Below, piece after piece: positions 41,814-52,390 of a stretch of DNA of 64,000 nt. The stretch comes from Dactylosporangium sp040689395 (GTDB lineage: Bacteria; Actinomycetota; Actinomycetes; Mycobacteriales; Micromonosporaceae). Below the pieces are notes generated by a model. The model made no database searches and was not told the DNA's origin. It worked only from the letters and a program-made list of their open reading frames with translations. Numbering within the stretch: the first letter of the stretch is position 1; each line of letters opens with the position of its first letter. The DNA is taken from positions 1 to 64,000 of the forward strand of contig NZ_JBFAZX010000011.1 in the NCBI RefSeq assembly GCF_040689395.1. The letters are read 5' to 3'. Both the position numbers and the translations under genes were made by a program.

Positions 41814-43243
41814 CCACCCCCGGACGCCGCCTCGCCCCCGACGAACTACGCAACCTCTTCCTCTTCGAACAACTCGACGACGACCAACTCGGCTGGCTCG
41901 CCGCCCGCGGCTGGGCCGTCACCCACCCCGCCGGCGAACCCGTCTACGTCGAAGGCGAACCCGCCACCTGCTTCGTCGTCCTGCTCTCCGGCACCGTCTC
42001 ACTCAGCCGCAACATCCACGGCGACGACGTCGAGGTCTCCCGCACCGACCAGATCGGCGTCTACGGCGGCGCCACCCAGGCATACCTCGGCGACCAGGTA
42101 CCCCAGCTCTACAACAACACCATGCACGCCATCACCGACGCCGAGGTCTACGAACTGCCCGCCGCCGAGTTCGGCCCCACCATCCGCCAATGGTTCCCCA
42201 TGGCCATACACCTGCTCGAAGGCCTCTTCTTCGGCATGCGCAGCTTCAACAACGCCACCGCCGAACGCGAACGCCTCCTCGCCCTCGGCTCCCTGTCCGC
42301 AGGCCTCACCCACGAGCTCAACAACCCCGCCGCCGCAGCCGTACGCGCCACCGCCGTCCTGCGCGACAAGGTCGCCGGCATGCGCCACAAGCTCGCCATG
42401 ATCGCCGACGGCCGCCTCGACGGCGAGAAACTCCACGGCCTCGTCGAACTCCAGGAAGCCGCCGTCAAAAAGGCCACCAACGCCCCCAAACGCTCCGCCC
42501 TGGAAACCAGCGACGCCGAGGACGCCATCGGCGACTGGCTCGACGAACACAACGTCACCGGAGCCTGGGACCTCGCACCCACCCTCGTCGCCGGCGGCGT
42601 CGACGTCCCCTGGCTGCAGGACATCGCCGACTGCATCGGCGACCTCGACCTCGAACCCGCCGTCCGCTGGCTCTCCTACACCATCGAGACCGAACTGCTC
42701 ATGGGCGAGATCGACGACGCCGTCGCCCGCATCTCCGGCCTCGTCGGCGCCGCCAAGCAGTACTCACAACTCGACCGCGGCCCGTTCCAGGTCGTCGACG
42801 TCCACGAACTGCTCGACGCCACCCTCATCATGCTCAACGCCAAGATCCCGGGCGGCGTCCGCGTCATCACCAAGTACGACCGCGACCTGCCGAACATCCC
42901 GGCGTACGCCGCCGAACTCAACCAGGTCTGGACCAACCTCATCGACAACGCCGTGTCCGCCATGCACGGCAACGGCACCCTCACCATCACCACCTCGCTC
43001 GACCCGACCGGCGGGTGCCTCGCCGTCGAGATCGCGGACACCGGCCCCGGCATCCCGCCCGACGTGCGGCCCCGCATCTTCGAGCCGTTCTTCACCACCA
43101 AGCCCGTCGGCGAGGGCACCGGCCTCGGCCTGGACATCAGCTACCGCATCGTCGTGAAGAAGCACCACGGCGACATCCGCGTCACGTCCGAGCCCGGCGA
43201 CACCCGTTTCGTCGTGCTGCTCCCCCTCCACGAAACGCCCTGA
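41810..43243 (+). CDS. Sensor histidine kinase with cyclic-nucleotide-binding-like domain
   Basis: A 477-residue soluble kinase. An N-terminal cNMP/Crp-type beta-roll (FLFEQLDDDQLGWLAA, then PAGEPVYVEGEPATCFVVLLSG) covers residues 10-140. The H-box is LGSLSAGLTHELNNP near 165. A helical insert follows. The ATPase has N box NQVWTNLIDNAVSAM, DTGPGIPP and GTGLGLDIS. No membrane segment is present, so it senses an internal signal. It should phosphorylate the receiver of the overlapping upstream gene. Confidence 0.92.
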   Translation: MTTPGRRLAPDELRNLFLFEQLDDDQLGWLAARGWAVTHPAGEPVYVEGEPATCFVVLLSGTVSLSRNIHGDDVEVSRTDQIGVYGGATQAYLGDQVPQLYNNTMHAITDAEVYELPAAEFGPTIRQWFPMAIHLLEGLFFGMRSFNNATAERERLLALGSLSAGLTHELNNPAAAAVRATAVLRDKVAGMRHKLAMIADGRLDGEKLHGLVELQEAAVKKATNAPKRSALETSDAEDAIGDWLDEHNVTGAWDLAPTLVAGGVDVPWLQDIADCIGDLDLEPAVRWLSYTIETELLMGEIDDAVARISGLVGAAKQYSQLDRGPFQVVDVHELLDATLIMLNAKIPGGVRVITKYDRDLPNIPAYAAELNQVWTNLIDNAVSAMHGNGTLTITTSLDPTGGCLAVEIADTGPGIPPDVRPRIFEPFFTTKPVGEGTGLGLDISYRIVVKKHHGDIRVTSEPGDTRFVVLLPLHETP

Positions 43244-43264
43244 CGGCGCTGCTCTTGTAGGTGC

Positions 43265-43316
43265 AGTTCGGCGCGAAGCGCCGAACTCTGTTCAGGAAGT
43301 GTGCCGTCAGGCACAC
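43265..43316 (+). terminator. Two hairpins after the histidine kinase gene
   Basis: AGTTCGGCGC/GCGCCGAACT (43265-43287, 3-base loop) and GTGTGCC/GGCACAC (43299-43316, 4-base loop) follow the stop codon by 21 bases. Confidence 0.75.
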
Positions 43317-43321
43317 CCTGT

Positions 43322-43343
43322 AAGGCATCCTAGGATGCTAGGA
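43322..43343. repeat. CCTAGGA dyad motif, copy 1
   Basis: Contains the 14-base perfect palindrome GCATCCTAGGATGC (43325-43338) followed by CTAGGA. A closely similar 22-base sequence occurs at 59199-59220 (18 of 22 identical). No gene on either strand clearly starts from it; the rest of 43344-43493 holds nothing recognisable. Confidence 0.5.
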
Positions 43344-43493
43344 CAAGACGGTCGCCCTGTAGTTTCCAGCGAACGATTAGCCTGGTCAGTCGGGTCGCGG
43401 TCCCGCCATGTGGGGGCCGTGTGACTGAAGGTCGATCGGGGGCCAGGCCGGATCCCGGCAAGCGTGTCAGCCGCTCGCCGGGACCGTCGGCGC

Positions 43494-44612
43494 TCAGGAT
43501 GGCTGGACTTGGTCGAAGAGGGCGAGGGCTTCGGCGGGGTCCGGGCTCACGAGGCGTTCCAGACCAGCCGTCGTTATCTTCGCCCACCTGCCGGCCCGTG
43601 CCCACATCCGCTCCTCGAAGGTGCGGATGGCGTTGTCCAGATCTTCCGGGTTGGCAGCGATGGACTCCGCGAGCTCGGCACCGTCCAGCATCGCGAGGTT
43701 CGCGCCCGCCCCCAGCGGTGGCATCAGGTGGGCGGCGTCGCCCAGGAGCGTCACCCCGCGGACGTGGGTCCAGGTGTGGGATGCGGGCAGGACGTAGAAG
43801 GGGCGGTGGACGAAAGCTGTGCCGTGGCCGAGCAGGTCGAGGACGGGAGCGGCCCAGCCGTCGAACAGAGCCAGAAGACCCGATCGCGCGGCTTCGACGT
43901 CGGCCAGGTCCAGCTCCGCGTGCCAGTCCAGCGGCGCGCGGAACTTGGCGTACACCTTGACGTGACCGCCGCTGTTGCGCTGGGCGACCAGAGATCGGTT
44001 CACGCCGTACACGGCCACCGAACCGTCGCCGATCAACCGGGCGAGGTCAGGGTGGCTGGTGTCGACGTCATCCAGGGAGGTCTCGACCGAAGTGATGCCG
44101 GTGTACTGCGGCGTCACCGGCGAGACTGCCGGGCGGACCCGGGACCAGGCCCCGTCCGCGCCCACCACCAGATCGAACGTCTCCTGTCGCCCGTCCGCGA
44201 AATGCACCAGTACGCCATCCCCGGTTCTCGGCACCACCTGCGTCACCTCCCGCCCCCACTGCACGTGGAGAGCGCCGAGCAGCAGGTCACGCAGTTGCCC
44301 GCGATCGATCTCCGGATTGGCCCGCTCATCCGGACGGGGTCTCCAGTCCCGCAGAACGGTCCCGGCAGCGTCCAGGATGCGCATGGCCTGCCCCTCGGGA
44401 CGAGACAGCGCCTGGAACTCCGCCAGCAGCCCCGCCTTGTCCAGTGCCCGCTGGCCCAGCCCCTCGTGCAGGTCCAGCGTGCCGCCCGGGGGACGGGCGT
44501 CGGGCGCGGCATCGCGTTCAAGGACGGCAACGGGGTAGCCGTGGCGGTGCAGGACACGGGCGAAGGTAAGGCCCGCAGGGCCGCCCCCGATCACGGCGAT
44601 ACGGTGTCTCAT
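43494..44612 (-). CDS. FAD-dependent monooxygenase, TetX-like
   Basis: A 372-residue class A flavin monooxygenase. FAD loop IGGGPAGLTFA at the N terminus, GGTLDLHEGLGQ, then NPEIDRGQLRDLLL, DLVVGADGAWSRVR, LLGDAAHLMPPLGAGAN and a C-terminal helix FEERMWARAGRW. The order and wording of these motifs resemble TetX, the tetracycline-inactivating monooxygenase, more than generic PHBH-type enzymes. A -10 TACAGT lies 8 bases before the ATG. Divergent from a TetR with a Tet-repressor-like C-terminal domain and a shared palindrome. Whether it acts on tetracyclines is inference. Confidence 0.88.
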   Translation of the reverse strand: MRHRIAVIGGGPAGLTFARVLHRHGYPVAVLERDAAPDARPPGGTLDLHEGLGQRALDKAGLLAEFQALSRPEGQAMRILDAAGTVLRDWRPRPDERANPEIDRGQLRDLLLGALHVQWGREVTQVVPRTGDGVLVHFADGRQETFDLVVGADGAWSRVRPAVSPVTPQYTGITSVETSLDDVDTSHPDLARLIGDGSVAVYGVNRSLVAQRNSGGHVKVYAKFRAPLDWHAELDLADVEAARSGLLALFDGWAAPVLDLLGHGTAFVHRPFYVLPASHTWTHVRGVTLLGDAAHLMPPLGAGANLAMLDGAELAESIAANPEDLDNAIRTFEERMWARAGRWAKITTAGLERLVSPDPAEALALFDQVQPS

Positions 44613-44634
44613 AGCAAGACACTGTATTTCTCAC

Positions 44635-44650
44635 TTACAATGCATTGCAA
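44635..44650. promoter_or_regulatory. Predicted TetR operator
   Basis: TTACAATGCATTGCAA, a 16-base palindrome with one mismatched pair and a perfect CAATGCATTG core, in the 53-base divergent region between the monooxygenase and TetR genes. Confidence 0.6.
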
Positions 44651-44665
44651 CAGCAGGGAGTGACC

Positions 44666-45358
44666 ATGACCGTGTGGGACCGGCCGGAGCCGCCGAAACC
44701 CCCGGCGCCGCTCGACCGGGAGCGGATCATCGCCGCCGCCATCGCGCTGGCCGATGAGGGCGGGCTGGAGGCGGTGTCGTTGCGCAAGGTCGCCGCCCGG
44801 CTGGACGCCGGCCCGATGCGGCTGTACGGATACATCTCCACCAAGGACGACCTGCTCGACCTCATGGTGGACGAGGTCCACGCCGAGGTCTTCCCCGAGA
44901 AGCAGCCTGGTGACTGGCGGGAGGCGCTGCGCGTCCTCTCCCACCGCACCAGGCAGGCCGCTCTCCGTCACGAATGGCTGGCCGACCTGCTCGGCGGCCG
45001 CCCGACCCTCGGCCCGAACGGCCTCGCCGTGGCCGAGGCCAAGCTGGCCGCCCTCGACGGCCTCGCCGACATCGACACCGTCATGCGCGCCGTGGAGACC
45101 GTAGGCGCCTATGTCACCGGCGCGATCAGGCGCGAGATCGCAAATCTGCGGGCCGAGCGCGCCACGGGCCTGTCCAAGCGCGACTGGCAGCGCGCCTCCG
45201 GCCCGCACGTGACGAGAATATTGGCCACGGGCCGCTTCCCGGCGCTGACCAAGGCCGTGCACGACGCAACGGACGTGGACGCCGAGGCATCCTTCGCGAC
45301 CGGTCTGGACTGGGTCCTCGACGCCGTGGCCGCCAAACTCATCCGACCGCCGGCGTGA
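44666..45358 (+). CDS. TetR-family regulator with Tet-repressor-type C-terminal domain
   Basis: A 230-residue regulator. HTH: REAL-type opening DRERIIAAAIALADEGGLEA, VSLRKVAARLDAGPMRLYGY. YISTKDDLLDLMVDEVHAE then leads into a helical ligand-binding domain of the tetracycline-repressor type. ATG at 44666 with GGGAG 6 bases upstream. Likely represses itself and the divergent TetX-like gene and is released by that enzyme's substrate. Confidence 0.9.
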   Translation: MTVWDRPEPPKPPAPLDRERIIAAAIALADEGGLEAVSLRKVAARLDAGPMRLYGYISTKDDLLDLMVDEVHAEVFPEKQPGDWREALRVLSHRTRQAALRHEWLADLLGGRPTLGPNGLAVAEAKLAALDGLADIDTVMRAVETVGAYVTGAIRREIANLRAERATGLSKRDWQRASGPHVTRILATGRFPALTKAVHDATDVDAEASFATGLDWVLDAVAAKLIRPPA

Positions 45359-45373
45359 CGCTCATTCGTCATA

Positions 45374-45427
45374 GAGCAGCGGTCGTCCCCGCCGACACCG
45401 GGACATCGGCAGGGACGACCGCTGCTC
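45374..45427. terminator. Bidirectional hairpin terminator
   Basis: A perfect 16-base stem (45374-45389 with 45412-45427), with further pairing GCCGA/TCGGC inside, between the convergent TetR and GNAT genes. The right arm overlaps the GNAT stop codon. Confidence 0.85.
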
Positions 45428-46172
45428 AGTATTTGGCGATGTAGAGGCGCTGCCCGGCCGGCCGGAAGCCGACCCGCTCGTAGACCCGCCACGAGTCGTC
45501 GCCACCGGCCTCCAGCCAGGCCACCTCGATACCGGCTTCGAACAGCCGCCCGGCGATCCCTGCGGTGATCGCCCCGGCCAGGCCCCGGCCGCGGTGGGCC
45601 ACGCCGACCGCGATGCCGCCAATCTCGCAGATCCCGTCGCTGGGCACGACCGTGCCGCCACCTCCGGCGTACCGGCCGTCGGTCGTGCGGGCGGCCACGA
45701 ACACCCCGCCGCGCTGGCTGACGTGGCGCTGCCGGTCGATGTCCGCGGGGCCTGCGTCACCGGGCGAGCCGAACGCCTCGTTCTGGACGCCGATCACGCC
45801 GGCGATCTCACCGTCGGTCTCCGGGACGAACAGCTCGAAGCCCACCGGAACAGGCTGCGCGACGAGCGATGCCGGCGTGCAGGTGAGGTACTCGTTGCGG
45901 GCCTCCACGGCGAATCCGGCGTCGAACAGCAGCTTCTCGAGCCCCGGGGCGCAACTGGTGACGTACTCCAGCCGCGGCGGCCGACCGGCGAAGGCCGTGA
46001 CCAGGTCGGCGACGTCGGCCGCGGTGATCTCGGCGCCGGGAGCCGGCGTCGCGTAGTTGATGTGCGGACTGTCGGTCCCGTGGTCTAACCCGAGCACGAA
46101 CGGGCCGGACTCGACGGCGTTCGGACGGGTGCACAGGTTGGCGTAAACGGCGCGCTGAATGCGCAGATCCAT
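45426..46172 (-). CDS. GNAT-family N-acetyltransferase
   Basis: A 248-residue acetyltransferase. The acetyl-CoA-binding motif VGVAHRGRGLAGAITAGIAGRL (R/Q-x-x-G-x-G/A) lies near residue 190, followed by VAWLEAGGDDSWRVYERVGFRPAG, the usual GNAT ending. The N-terminal 110 residues form a second degenerate GNAT-like unit (GLEKLLFDAGF). Substrate unknown. The 235 bases upstream (46173-46407) hold no gene, only a small AGCGGC/GCCGCT hairpin at 46228. Confidence 0.87.
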   Translation of the reverse strand: MDLRIQRAVYANLCTRPNAVESGPFVLGLDHGTDSPHINYATPAPGAEITAADVADLVTAFAGRPPRLEYVTSCAPGLEKLLFDAGFAVEARNEYLTCTPASLVAQPVPVGFELFVPETDGEIAGVIGVQNEAFGSPGDAGPADIDRQRHVSQRGGVFVAARTTDGRYAGGGGTVVPSDGICEIGGIAVGVAHRGRGLAGAITAGIAGRLFEAGIEVAWLEAGGDDSWRVYERVGFRPAGQRLYIAKY

Positions 46173-46407
46173 GGTGAGAAGACCCTTTCGAGGGCTCGCA
46201 AGAGAGGGCGAAGCGAGGGCAGACGTCAGCGGCAGGAGCCGCTAAGGACCGCGGGGGGCACAGGCTTCACTCTTTCGAACACTCGGGGATCGCGCGCCTG
46301 ATGCGCGGATCGCGGCGCGAAGCTATCAGTCGGACGGCTTCGACGCAACCGGTATGCCGGCTAACCCGCGATGCCTCGGGCGACAGCCCCAGGTCGCCAA
46401 GCAGGCA

Positions 46408-46608
46408 TTAGAGGCGTCGATGCAGTTCGCGGACGGTGACCACGTATGTGCCATCGCCTGCGAAGAGGAGGTTCCACGCCCCGTGGGAGATGGAGGTTGC
46501 GTGGTCCGGCCTCCGGCTGGAGCGGAGCGCGCCATAGCGCCCCGCGTACGCCTGGAAGGGGTCGAACCCGTGGTCCCGGAGGCGCTGCTGAAGCTCCAGA
46601 AAGTCCAT
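46408..46608 (-). CDS. Small hypothetical protein
   Basis: A 66-residue frame starting MDFLELQQRLRDHGFDPFQ and ending in a strand-rich GAWNLLFAGDGTYVVTVREL. The amphipathic first helix and hydrophobic strands look like a small folded protein; no family recognised. GGAGAA lies upstream of the ATG at 46608. It sits 50 bases downstream of dinB on the same strand. May be a truncated remnant of a longer gene. Confidence 0.5.
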   Translation of the reverse strand: MDFLELQQRLRDHGFDPFQAYAGRYGALRSSRRPDHATSISHGAWNLLFAGDGTYVVTVRELHRRL

Positions 46609-46657
46609 CCGGCCATTCTCCGGTCCGCACGGCGGCCCTGACACACAACGGGAACGA

Positions 46658-47854
46658 TCAGTCGGGCAGCAGCGGGACCGTCGGGCCCTGGCGGCGGCCC
46701 AGCAAGGACGCCCGGGTCAGCGCCGACGAGCCGAACCGGTCCCGGACCCGGTCCAGCGCGGTGTCCAGCTCCGCGCCTGACGTCACGTCGAACGGCAGCT
46801 CCAGCTGCGGCGAGTCGTCGTCTTCCAGGTTGGCCACGGCGACGCCGACCAGGGTCAGACCCCGGTTGGCGATGTCCGAGGCTGCGGCGGCGTGCAGGCG
46901 GCGCACCGCGTCCAGGAGGGTCTGCGTGTGCGACGTCGGCCGCGCCAGGGTGTGCGAGCGCGTCGCCCGGCTGAAGTCGGCGAAGCGCAGCCGTAGCACG
47001 ACGGTGCGGCCCGTGCGGCCGGCCGCGCGCATCCGCCGCGAGACCCGGTCGACGAGCTCGGCGAGGACCGCCTCCTGCAACGGCCGCGGGTGCGGGCCCC
47101 GGCCCAGGGCGCGCTGCGCGCCGATCGAGCGCCGCCGGCGGCCCACGACGACCGGGCGCGGGTCCCGGTTGTGTGCCAGCGCGTGCAGGTGGCGGCCCTG
47201 GCCCTCGCCCAGCATCGAGATCAGTGCCGCCTCGCCGAGGCGGGCGACCTGCCCGACCGTGCTCACCCGGTGGGCGTGCAGCTTGGCCGCGGTCACGGTG
47301 CCGACGCCCCACAGGCGCTCGACGGGAAGGCGGTGCAGGAAGTCCAGCTCGTCCGCGGGCGGCACGAGCAGCAGGCCGTCGGGCTTGGCCACGCCGCTGG
47401 CCACCTTGGCCAGGAACTTGGTGCGGGCCACGCCCACGGTGATGGCCAGGCCGACGTCCCGGCGGACCCGATCGCGCAGCCGTTCGGCGATGCCCAGCGG
47501 GGCGCCGGCGATGCGGTACAGGCCGGCGACGTCCAGGAAAGCCTCGTCGATCGACAGGCCCTCGACCATGGGGGTGGTGTCGCGGAAGATCTCGAAGACG
47601 GCCTTCGAGGCGGCCGCATACGCCGACATGCGCGGCGGCACCACGACCGCCTCCGGGCACAGAGCACGGGCCTGCCGGCCGCCCATGGCGGTGCGCACGC
47701 CGCGGCGCTTCGCCTCGTAGCTGCAGGCCAGCACGACGCCCCCGCCCACGATGACCGGGCGGCCACGCAGGCGGGGGTCGTCACGCTGCTCGACCGAGGC
47801 GTAGAACGCGTCGAGATCAGCGTGCAGGATGTTCGCGCCACCCGACACGAACAC
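46658..47854 (-). CDS. dinB: DNA polymerase IV (Y-family, DinB)
   Basis: A 398-residue translesion polymerase. Catalytic acids are in HADLDAFYASVEQ (Asp13) and LSIDEAFLDV (Asp103-Glu104); YEAKRRGVRTAM is the nucleotide-contact loop, and a little-finger domain with basic strands follows. No beta-clamp motif longer than the QLELPF stretch (near residue 360) is needed; that stretch is itself a good clamp-binding motif. GTG at 47854, with a second in-frame GTG at 47848. A LexA box covers the start, so SOS induction is expected. It lies 14 bases after the beta-glucosidase gene but probably has its own promoter. Confidence 0.93.
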   Translation of the reverse strand: MFVSGGANILHADLDAFYASVEQRDDPRLRGRPVIVGGGVVLACSYEAKRRGVRTAMGGRQARALCPEAVVVPPRMSAYAAASKAVFEIFRDTTPMVEGLSIDEAFLDVAGLYRIAGAPLGIAERLRDRVRRDVGLAITVGVARTKFLAKVASGVAKPDGLLLVPPADELDFLHRLPVERLWGVGTVTAAKLHAHRVSTVGQVARLGEAALISMLGEGQGRHLHALAHNRDPRPVVVGRRRRSIGAQRALGRGPHPRPLQEAVLAELVDRVSRRMRAAGRTGRTVVLRLRFADFSRATRSHTLARPTSHTQTLLDAVRRLHAAAASDIANRGLTLVGVAVANLEDDDSPQLELPFDVTSGAELDTALDRVRDRFGSSALTRASLLGRRQGPTVPLLPD

Positions 47855-47861
47855 ATGTTCG
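47848..47861 (-). promoter_or_regulatory. LexA (SOS) box at dinB start
   Basis: CGAACATGTGTTCG on the minus strand matches the actinobacterial SOS consensus CGAAC-N4-GTTCG exactly. It overlaps the dinB start codon, and a TAACTT -10-like hexamer lies just upstream (47871-47866). Confidence 0.8.
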
Positions 47862-47868
47862 CATGAAG

Positions 47869-49290
<1,422 letters not shown>

Positions 49291-49354
49291 GGTTCTCCTG
49301 GGTGGTGTCAGCCGGATCGTGTACCGGCTGGGTCGGATGGTGCGGCGGTGCGGG

Positions 49355-50364
<1,010 letters not shown>

Positions 50365-50368
<4 letters not shown>

Positions 50369-51408
50369 TGGTTGGCACCGTCCCTGATCTCGATCTTCGC
50401 CGGCGGCTCGGCGGGGCGCACGACGGGGGTGAAGCCGACCTTCATCCGGACCTTGTCGCCGTTGGCGGTGCGGGCCCGGCCGGTGCCGGAGGTGCGCAGC
50501 CGCGGGCTGACGAACTCGTCGATGCCGAAGTTCACCAGGCTCAGGGCCGTGCCCAGGATGGCGATGGCCAGGCCCGCCGGGACGAACCACCACCAGGCGC
50601 CCTGTGCGAGGGCCTGCTGGCCCTGCGCCCAGAACAGGATCGTGCCCCAGTTCCACGACGACACCGACGAGATGCCGATGAACGCCAGCGTGATCTCCGA
50701 CAGCACGGCGAAGATGACGGTACCGACGAAGCCGGACGCGATGATCGCGGTCAGGTTCGGCAGGATCTCGAAGAAGATGACCCGCCAGGTCTTCTCGCCG
50801 GTGGCCCGGGCGGCCTCGACGTAGTCGCGGCCGCGCAGCGACAGCGTCTGCGCCCGCAGCACCCGCGACCCCCACGACCAGCTGGTCAATCCGATCACCA
50901 GGGCCACGGTGAGGTCGTTCACGCGCGGCAGCGAGGTGCAGATGATGATGATCAGCAGCAGGCCCGGAATGACCAGGAACACGTTGGACAGCACCGACAG
51001 GATCTCGTCCGCGATGCCGCCGAGGTATCCGGCGCTGACACCGACGAGCACCGACAGGATCGTGGCCACGATGCCGGCGACCGCGCCGACCATCACCACG
51101 CTGCGGGTGCCAGCCAGGATCTGACTGAAGATGTCCTGGCCGAGGTGCGAGGTGCCGAGCCAATGCTGCGCCGACGGCGCCTGCAGCGCGTCCGGAGTGA
51201 TCTTGTCGGGGTCGTACGGCGCGACCCATGGCCCGATGATCGCGAACAGCACGTAGATGCCGAGGATCACCAGGCCGGTGGCGGCCTTGCCGTTGGCGAT
51301 GAACTGGAACCGCTTGCGCTTGGCCTTCTTGCCCGGCGCGGACTCCGGCTGCGCCGTCGAGCCCTGTCCGGGGATGCTCTGCTCGACGCTGGAGGGAGTG
51401 ACGGTCAT
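50365..51408 (-). CDS. ABC transporter permease, OppC/DppC type
   Basis: A 347-residue permease with about six membrane segments after a cytoplasmic N terminus of 40 residues. HWLGTSHLGQDIFSQILAGTR and the EAARATGEKTWRVIFFEILPN coupling loop are the OppC signatures. A 45-residue basic cytoplasmic tail is longer than usual. It follows the OppB-like gene by one base. Confidence 0.92.
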
Positions 51409-51409
51409 C

Positions 51410-52390
51410 TCAACCAGCCTTTCGGGTGCGCGGGTCGAGCAGCAGGTATGCGACGTCGGCCAGCAGGTTGGCCACCAGCACCGAGATGGTGATGACCAGG
51501 AAGATGCCCTGCATCAGCGGGTAGTCGTGCGCGCCGACGGCCTGGAAGAGCTGGAAGCCGACGCCGGGGTACGAGAACACGATCTCAACCAGCAGGGTGC
51601 CGCCGACGATGAAGCCCAGCGACAGGGCGAACGCCGCCACGTTGGGCAGCAGCGCGTTGCGGGCGGCGTAGCTGAACGCGACCCGCCGCTCCGACAGGCC
51701 CTTGGCGTGAGCGACGGTGATGTAGTCCTCCGCCGAGACGGTGACCATCATGTTGCGCATGCCGAGGATCCAGCCGCTCATCGACGAGATGAGGATCGTG
51801 GCCGCGGGCAGCACGCTGTGGTTGATCGCCGAGCCGATGAAGTAGTGGTCCCAGGCCGGCACCAGGCCCGGCGTGAAGCCGCCGGACGACGGGAAGTAGC
51901 TGCCCGGGCCGGTGAACACGGCGATGGCGACGAGGCCGAGCCAGAAGTACGGCACTGAGGACAGGAACGTGGTGGCCGGCAGCAGGCCGTCGATCCAGGT
52001 CCCGCGCCGCCAGCCGGCGCCGATGCCGAGCGTCGTGCCGATCAGGAAGCTCAGCACGGTGGTGATGCCGACCAGCCCGATGGTCCACGGCAGGCTCTGC
52101 CCGATCACCTCGGAGACCGTCGACGGGAAGAACGTGAAGGACAGGCCGAGGTCGCCGTGGAAGAGCTGCTTCCAGTACGTGACGTACTGATCCCACAGGC
52201 TCCGGTCCTCGTCGAGGCCAAACAGCACCTTCAGCGACTGGATCGAATCGGAGGACACCTGGCCCTGGTTGCGGGCGAGGAAGGCGCTGATCGGGTCGCC
52301 GGGGATCATCCGTGGGACGAAGAAGTTGATCGTGATCGCGGCCCACGCCGTGAACAGGTAGAACGCCAGGCGTTGCAGCAGGAATCTCAT
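51410..52390 (-). CDS. ABC transporter permease, OppB/DppB type
   Basis: A 326-residue permease: opening MRFLLQRLAFYLFTAWAAIT, FFVPRMIPGDPI, FGLDEDRSLWDQYVTYWKQL, the coupling loop TVAHAKGLSERRVAF and final LVEIVFSYPGVGFQLFQAV match OppB. Six membrane segments. Its ATG overlaps the stop of the OppF-like gene (ATGA). Confidence 0.92.
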   Translation of the reverse strand: MRFLLQRLAFYLFTAWAAITINFFVPRMIPGDPISAFLARNQGQVSSDSIQSLKVLFGLDEDRSLWDQYVTYWKQLFHGDLGLSFTFFPSTVSEVIGQSLPWTIGLVGITTVLSFLIGTTLGIGAGWRRGTWIDGLLPATTFLSSVPYFWLGLVAIAVFTGPGSYFPSSGGFTPGLVPAWDHYFIGSAINHSVLPAATILISSMSGWILGMRNMMVTVSAEDYITVAHAKGLSERRVAFSYAARNALLPNVAAFALSLGFIVGGTLLVEIVFSYPGVGFQLFQAVGAHDYPLMQGIFLVITISVLVANLLADVAYLLLDPRTRKAG

